This document shows, piece by piece, positions 57,730-64,000 of a DNA stretch of 64,000 nt (positions within the stretch are counted from its first letter, which is position 1; each line of letters starts with the position of its first letter). This DNA comes from Neckera pumila (taxonomy: Eukaryota; Streptophyta; Bryopsida; Hypnales; Neckeraceae). The stretch is taken from positions 4,960,001 to 5,024,000 of the forward strand of contig OZ018415.1 in the NCBI GenBank assembly GCA_963969595.1, written 5' to 3'. The notes below the pieces were generated by a model. That model searched no databases. It was not told the DNA's origin and was given only the letters and a program-made list of their open reading frames with translations. The translations under genes were made by a program, and so were the position numbers.

Positions 57730-58720
57730 TTTGGAAAATTAGTATAGATATATCACCATCAAATCTAAGGGTTTTGGAATCTTACATGTACAAATACCAT
57801 CCAAACTTTGTAGAAAAGGCTAAAGATTTTTTAGAGTTTGATATGGAAATGTGCAATGTTTGTAAGAAGGGGTTCAAATTTAAAGGCCAGTAAAAAAATA
57901 GGGAGAGATGGGCCATGAAAAGTAGAAGAAACAACTTTTTAGGTTCATAAAAACAAACTTTTACATTGGACTTGATTGTTTTGGTTGCTTTTTGTTTGAT
58001 GGCACTTGAGACAAACTGTACTTACTCCCTAGGTATCAATATTCACATGAAATATGAATATCATGTAATTGACAAAAGCAGTTATGACTCCAAAAAACCT
58101 TAAATTTGTTTACAGATGTCAACTTTGCATGGAAGTCCACTCTTGTAGGTGAAGTCGGACACCTTAAAACTTTTGTCACACTACAGGAATTCTCTTGGAA
58201 ATGTTGCATACCAGGATTGATGTACACAACCACCCATTCATGCAAGAGATGAAAATTTCAGACGGGCAAACCAAACCACAGATGCGGAAAAAGGCAATCC
58301 TCAAACAAGACTTGAAAACAAGGGTTCATATTGTTGACAAAAAGTTGAGCTCAGTGGGAACCACATACTGCTCCAAATGAAAATGCAAGACGAGAGGAGG
58401 AACTTGCAATGGAAGTCATGATATAATCCTATTGTAATTCAACTAAAAATTCCCTGCAGACCACGATGTACACACCCTTCCATTCATGAGACATGGAAAT
58501 TTCAGAATGGCAAACCAAACCGCGGCGAAATGCGTAAAAACTGCAGTAATGAACTAATTGGAGCAATTACAATACAAAAATTTGATGAAACTGAACTCAA
58601 CATCTACAACGGAAGTAGAATGCTCTATACAAGTGGTCGTCATAATTCTATTACCGGCAACCAGTCTCCGTGCCAAAGAATTGAGTGAAAGACTCGGCCG
58701 CCTCCAACTGACTAAACACT
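57730..58720. repeat. Shared 3' region of the arms (right copy)
   Basis: Inverse of 50440-51442. Also collinear in part with the tail of RING unit 2 (21941-22440), so it is an ordinary part of the RING unit. No gene recognised. Confidence 0.7.
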
Positions 58721-59851
58721 GAGCCCACGCACATGCCAAATTTCCCACCGGCCACCCGCCATTCATTTGGCGAGGTGGCGGGGCGCCATTGGCTAGCGCG
58801 GGAATTTCGGGCGGATGGCTATCTCCAAGAGCTTCCAGCACGCACTTGAACGCTACGCCAAGGGACAAAATATGTAGGCACATATTAAAAATCAGATTCG
58901 TAGCTGCGGTAAAAATCATCTCAATTCTTGAATCTATTCATTTTCAAATCAGATTGGACACACTATGTAAAAGTTACTAGAAGCTCTTCCTTGAAAATTA
59001 ATATTAAAAAATTCCATGCATCTTTAATTACAAAAATGGTAGCCTAATCATACAAAAAAAAATTTGAAATGAAGAAGACCTTGCAATATGAACTGCAAAA
59101 TGAACATGAACTGCAAACTAATCAAGCACTGAAATTTTAAAATCCACCAATATCACCTACAATGCAAAATTCAATGTGAACCCTTATCATGCACGAAATT
59201 CATTTTTCAATCGTATTAAATTTCTAACACTAACAAAGCTGGAATTAACGGAATTGTGAAGAATTTAGTGACTCGAGAACAAGAAAACTTGTCATTATCC
59301 CTGTCAAATGGAGTAAATTGGTATCATCAAATAGTGTTATTGCTTAAGCAAATAATTCAAGTTAATTCCATTTCCACAATTCCATGTGTTATTGCAAATG
59401 CAAAATTTTGAAATTTTGTGTATTGCAAATGTTTTTAATGTTAAAATTCAAAGTCAATGAAACATTTTAGTAAAAAGTGCATTTCAACTTTGGAAACTTG
59501 TAAGTAATTCTTCAGAAGTCCAAAAAATATGAAACGACTTGGGTTAGACACCAATTCCAATTTTCTTCCTACTAAAATTTACTGAAAATTGCCCCAAAAG
59601 GCAATCAACACTTCAAAGGTCGATTAATGAGCAGACTACTTTAGAACCGAGAGGTGCATACTCTCACACAGGACCTAAAACACAAGAGTTGCGAGGAAGG
59701 GGAGATAGGAAGAGCGTGTAAAAAATGAACTTTTCTTGAACCAGCTGCCAATTGGTGTGATTTTTCACGCCTGGCGGTGGTCAAGTTCGCCAGGCGGAGC
59801 ACGGCGGAAACTGTCGGCACCCGCCACTTTGGAGGGCATGTGCGCGGGCTC
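58721..59851. mobile_element. TIR element with ACT target duplication, 1131 bp
   Basis: Ends GAGCCCACGCACATGCC and the inverse of GAGCCCGCGCACATGCC. ACT stands on both sides (58718-58720, 59852-59854), and the left arm has a single ACT at the same place near 50447. Subterminal zones are strongly GC-rich (GGCGAGGTGGCGGGGCGCC), and the middle is AT-rich. A 3 bp duplication fits CACTA or PIF/Harbinger elements, but neither the CACTA terminus nor a TWA target is present. No transposase. Family unassigned. Confidence 0.85.
59330..59643 (-). mobile_element. MITE family A, copy 6, nested
   Basis: CCAAAAAATATGAAACGACT, TTGGGTTAGACACCAATTCC and the end TTAATGAGCAGACTACTTTA match the A family in inverted orientation. 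It lies inside the 1131 bp element, which itself lies inside the duplicated RING unit. The left boundary is approximate. Confidence 0.65.
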
Positions 59852-59940
59852 ACTATTGCCTACAGGAAAGAAAATTGCTGCAAAAATCAATCTAAGAGTT
59901 GGGATCCATCATCTTTTGTGGTACCGCAAGTTGCCGCAAG

Positions 59941-60402
59941 TTACCGTTGGGCAAACCCAAGGAAAGCCTTGTAAAAGTCCATCCGGTCGGAAATTAGCCT
60001 ATTAGATGGTGTTGTGAAATTGGATGCAATAGGTACGTTGGTTGTGCCCATGCTTTCATTCAATTGCATTGCTCGTCTACTCTCCGAAGGAGCACTGGGG
60101 CGGAGAGGTATTGAATTGTTGCTTGATTTGGAGCTTGATCCCTTTTGGCATCCATAAATGGGAGTGATGTCACCACTTCCCATCATGACCTTGCACTCCA
60201 AGCACGCCTTCTTCTCGTTCTCTAGCCATTGGTAAAGGCAAGACCAACAAAAAATGTGGCCGCATGAGGTGAGGACAGAATTGGTGCGGGATTCCATGCA
60301 AATATTGCATTCAAACACATCCTTCTCCTCCATGGCTTGGGCACCAACCACCACCTCCTCTTCATCCGAGCTCACGCAAATCACCGGATTGCTTTCCTCC
60401 AT
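59941..60402 (-). CDS. RING-finger protein, RMA/RNF5-like, short form (153 aa)
   Basis: The only copy with an uninterrupted frame from ATG (60402) through RING and C-terminus; a GTG five codons upstream is also in frame. Residues 1-30 are acidic (SSDEEEVVVGAQAMEEK). The C3HC4 RING spans about 32-70: CNIC, TSCGH, FCWSC, LYQWLENE, then CLEC. All eight ligands are kept, but the proline normally following the seventh ligand (CPVC) is Leu (CLEC), which may weaken E2 binding. MGSGDITPIYG follows, as in RNF5/RMA proteins, then a Ser-rich and basic linker and a C-terminus (DRMDFYKAFLGFAQR) unlike that of the long form. No membrane anchor is visible, so it would be soluble, unlike ER-anchored RMA ligases. 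Role: probable E3 ubiquitin ligase, by family only. Confidence 0.65.
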   Translation of the reverse strand: MEESNPVICVSSDEEEVVVGAQAMEEKDVFECNICMESRTNSVLTSCGHIFCWSCLYQWLENEKKACLECKVMMGSGDITPIYGCQKGSSSKSSNNSIPLRPSAPSESRRAMQLNESMGTTNVPIASNFTTPSNRLISDRMDFYKAFLGFAQR

Positions 60403-61905
60403 GGTTGCCTTTCTCACAACAGATCTAAAACCAATGACTCAAAGAACACCGCAAGCCCACATCTAGCTGGTGCCAACTTGCAACCGGTGTCAATATGAAT
60501 TTATCACCTTTCTTATAGGCGTCACCTTGTATGACTAACTAAATACCTCTCTCTTCTTACACCCCAATTTTCACTTGCACTACATAAAGGCCACAATAAG
60601 GACTAGCTTGCATTACTCCTTCTTCCAAATGAATTGGTCACACCACATTTATCTCACACAATTATGGTAGGACTCCCTATCTCATGGTACCCCAAGATGT
60701 TGCAAATGGTCCTATTTATGCCTCAAAGAGGGAGGACGGTGCCCCGTTGGATAGATAATGTCTTGTTGAGAGGAAAGATGGTGCCTTGTTGAAAGGATGT
60801 ATGGTCGCAAGCAGGGTTTTAATTTTAATTTTTAATGAAGTGCCAAAGTAGCGATATTGAATGTTATAGTGGTGATCCAAATTTCAACATTCATCCACAT
60901 ATTGGATAGAAAATATCATACTAGAACATATCACATGTCCATAATTCAGTTTTCATCCACAATCTGGCGATTTCATCCAAGATTTTTTATTTATTTGAAA
61001 TTTTCTGGCGATTTTCCACCTTTTTAGCACCATTTCTTTTCTATAGGCGTGGTGCCAAGCCATAAAATTTGGTACAATTTTGCACCAAATCGCCGGAAAG
61101 AAACACACTCGAACTTGCAAATCATATTCACTAGAACCAATGTCTTAAGCATCAAACACAAACATCACAACCTCAATGTTGTGGAGGTTTAGAAATTATT
61201 ACAATGCCGTGGTTCTTGTGGTACCATCTTGTTGGTGAGCACAATTTTCAATCTCTCAACTTCTAGATTGGAGTCTAGCCAATTCAGTCAAAGAATTCTA
61301 AAATTCAAAGAAATTTAGCTTATAAGTATATGTGAACTCTTTGAATAAAAAAATGAATGGGGTTGTAGTCATGGATATGCAAATTTGTAAACAAAATAAT
61401 ATAGAACTTGCAAACCTCTTGAATTGACAAACTTTTTGTTTTGTTAGTTTTTTATTCAAACCTCAAACATTAACCCTCGCTCTACATCTCCAAGTCCTAT
61501 TATTGCTTTTTAAGCCACCACCACCCTCAAAAGGAATAAGCTTGGACATATGGAGTATGTATGGAATATTGAGGTTGGAAGATTGTAAAATCTTCTACAT
61601 TTTTAGTTTGTGAAGTTTTGGTTTTAACCTCAAAGACTCATTTAAATGCTCTTCCTATACCTCATTGACGTTGTAACTACTTTTTTAAGCCATAACCACC
61701 TTAAGTTTCAAATAACTAAACCTTTGAATTTATAAAATATAATAACATGAATTATTTTGTTTGCACACCTCCTTTCATTCCTCTACTTTTTTTTTGTGGA
61801 TTCTTTGTTTGAACCTCAAAAGCTCATTTTATATGTATTTCTTTGCTAGATAGCAATAGATTTGGACTTTTAAAGTAATACCATGTGCACATGACCTATG
61901 TTCCA
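60403..61905 (-). repeat. Conserved 5' flank of the short-form RING gene, with repeat J inserted
   Basis: Inverse of the flanks at 15590, 19190 and 48257. Blocks CCATACAATT-like, GACTCCCTATCTC and GGTCCTATTTATGCCTC lie near the gene, and CCTCTTGAATTGACAAACTT further out. About 60815-61100 is an insertion containing repeat J (CAAATTTCAACATTCATCCA, TTTTCATCCACAATCTGGCG). The single TTAA at 61701-61704 is the empty site for the element at 47619. Confidence 0.65.
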
Positions 61906-64000
61906 TATCCTATGAGGCCCTTGTATTTTATAATTTTGGCAAAATCAAATATGTAACAATAAATAAATTCAATGGATCAAAAGATATAGGCTAATGCATA
62001 CTCATGCATACTTATTTGTATATATCGTTTGTAGGTATTTGTAACTATAAATACCATTGGTTTTGTCTCTTGAGCAGTAAGATATTAATAGAATAATATT
62101 TATATCTTTAAATGAAAAAAAAGTGACAAAAGTAGCACATTGTAGGGTCATTGCAAGAAATATTGTGCGTTTTTTTGTAGCTTTTAATGGCAAAATCTGG
62201 ATTTCTAACCAGAAGTACCAAGCATACAAGGAGAGCTTTGTAGTGGAACAATCTTAGTTGTTGATTGGAAAAATCAACGGTAAAAACTATTGTTGCAGGT
62301 ATTATCTATGGACTACTTACGAGTACTGAAACAATATTATGTAAAAAAAAGATAGATTGTCACCTGAATTAATAATAAATAGACACAAAAAATGAGGTAT
62401 AAATTAAGAATAAATAGAAAAGCATGGCAAAAAAATCTAAAAATTGCCAAATTGGCCATTTGTAAGGACTTGGTGGTGATCAAATTTGACCAGAAATATG
62501 AAATTGAAATCATCTTCAATTTTTGAATGTGCTTGTGCAAGGGTGCACTATTTGCATGGACTTAGAGGACGTAAAATCATATATTTTTAGATGATCTTTG
62601 GTAGGCATATACCCACCTAGTAAGAAAATAGACCATCAAAATTTCCACCCTAGATCATTCAATTTGGGTACTCCAAACATAGTGAAAACCCCTAAATCTC
62701 AAAGTGTGACAAATGAATAAAATTGACTTTTAAACATTATTATTTTTTTCAATTTAAAAAGAATAACGGATCTCATTATCATCAAGTAAGACATTTTCAA
62801 TAGAAATCTCATACTAATTGAACTTGTGCTTCTAAAGTTATAGCGGATGGTAACAACATTACTCCAAGTGTAACAGACAATGAGATTGGTCGTGCTTCTT
62901 GCAATGACTCTGTAAGGAAGGTATAAAAAATAATTCATATATGTAAAATAAAATAATAATATATATAATAAGAAGAGATTTTTTACATTTATTTGTACAT
63001 GGTGTTCTTTCTAAAAGCTTTTACAATTTAATAAGATACTGTAATTGCACCTAGTTGCATCCAAACAAGCATTTGAGCATTGTTTTTATTATTACATTCT
63101 TTAATTTTTTGATGAATATTGGTGGATGCAAATGAATATGTATGGACTTCTTATACAATATTTGAACATAGTGTGAACAAATTATGATTGTTTTTTTAAT
63201 ATAGGTATCTCAAATTTCCAAAGCCTCCTTTGGTTTTCATGAATCAAGTCATGAATAGAAGTCTTTGACATTTTAATTTGTAAAAAATAGGAAAAATAAT
63301 TTTCAAAGAAACCAAAAAAATTGGCCATTCAGGTAGACTTCATGGTGAAAAAAGAGGCCATTTTTTGTAATGACTCTTGAGCATCAAAGTTTAAAATCTT
63401 TTTTTTTAATATCTAATTGTAGGATCTTGTAGTAGACTAATATAAAAATATATTGAAGAAGTTTTAGAAAGTTTAACCTCATAGATTGTAAGATATTTAC
63501 ATTTACAAGGAAAACAAGTTTATTTGACCTTGCTTGACTAGATTTTCTTACTTTGAATCTTTTGGCTTGAAAATTTTTGCACTATTGATTTTGAATTCAA
63601 AAGAGATTGTTTTGAGGAATTAAGCTATGAATTGTCATAAAAAAATTTAAGACACTTGATTTTCATTCTTGTATTGAAAATTTGTGAAAAACTATCAACT
63701 TTTAGGGCACTTTCAATACATTGCTTAAGAGTGAAAATCAAGTGGACCTTCTTGTATTGAAAAATTGTGAAAATTGAATAAAGAAATGAATTCTGTATGT
63801 TATTTTTTATTAAGATGAAATGAGTGCTTGAAAAAAAAGACTCTCTATAAATATTTTCATTGTTTATTAGTCCAAACGGAATGAATCAAAACTTTCCATG
63901 AAGGCAAAAATGTATTAAAATTTCACTTTAAGTTCTTTAGGGGGTAATTTTGAAATTTGAATTTACGCAATTACTCCTTCTAAATCGTTATTAACCCATT
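61906..64000. other. Repeat remnants, no gene
   Basis: 62510-62740 (TGTGCTTGTGCAAGGGTGCA, ATTCAATTTGGGTACTCCAA) and 63258-63345 (TTTAATTTGTAAAAAATAGG) match repeat K of 17510. 63345-63960 is a decayed inverted subfamily 2 body (GTAGGATCTTGTAGTAGACT). A (TA)-rich tract is near 62955. Open frames at 62002-62938 are AT-rich noise. Confidence 0.5.

Larger units (their letters stand above)
56960..61905 (-). repeat. Right arm of large inverted duplication
   Basis: Inverse of 47427-52211. Differs by having the 1131 bp insertion at 58721, a repeat J insertion at about 60815, and no TTAA elements at 61701 and about 61445. Substitutions are sparse between arms around 57067-58720. Confidence 0.85.

Overview
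This is nuclear plant DNA: AT-rich, almost wholly intergenic and packed with transposon remnants. The one clearly functional host gene encodes a chloroplast thioredoxin with a transit peptide (45290-45832, +), in a GC-richer island with telo-box (AAACCCTA-type) promoter motifs. The streptophyte assignment rests on that gene, its promoter style, plant-type MITEs (including a CACTA-type one) and an RMA/RNF5-like RING-finger family. I cannot name the species. A 200-N run at 11059-11258 shows this is a gapped assembly.

The dominant component is a superfamily of non-autonomous elements flanked by TTAA, with ends close to CCCCTAAAGG. About twenty copies and remnants fall into several unrelated-bodied subfamilies (84 bp to about 0.95 kb, plus a 1.8 kb inverted dimer) and occupy roughly a quarter of the window. 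Paralogous empty sites inside the same window (34924 vs 8664, 47619 vs 61701, 10917 vs 12744/13052) show single-copy TTAA or TTGA where the filled sites have TTAA twice. That is the insertion signature of piggyBac-type transposition. No transposase is present. Several other MITE families (called A to F here, plus a CACTA-type element) are interleaved and nested with them.

Layout: 0-15 kb holds TTAA elements, A/B/E MITEs and a three-fold repeat D. 15-23 kb holds two RING-finger units with long conserved 5' flanks. 23-44 kb is TTAA elements, dispersed repeats G, H, I, J and F, and MITEs A and C. 44.6-47.4 kb is the thioredoxin locus, followed by a degenerate tandem repeat. 47.4-61.9 kb is a large inverted duplication (arms 47427-52211 and 56960-61905) carrying RING-finger genes and pseudogenes. 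62-64 kb is remnants.

The spacer of the inverted duplication holds a MITE (53031-54667) interrupted by about 1.25 kb of foreign-looking DNA. That insert encodes a truncated group II intron reverse transcriptase of organellar/bacterial type, itself interrupted by GC-rich palindromes. The RING units contain one intact short-form gene (59941-60402, -), one short ORF with a canonical RING (20295-20624, +), two damaged copies, and RING-less C-terminal ORFs in both arms. Several inactivating changes are C-to-T or G-to-A transitions, as expected from decay of methylated DNA.
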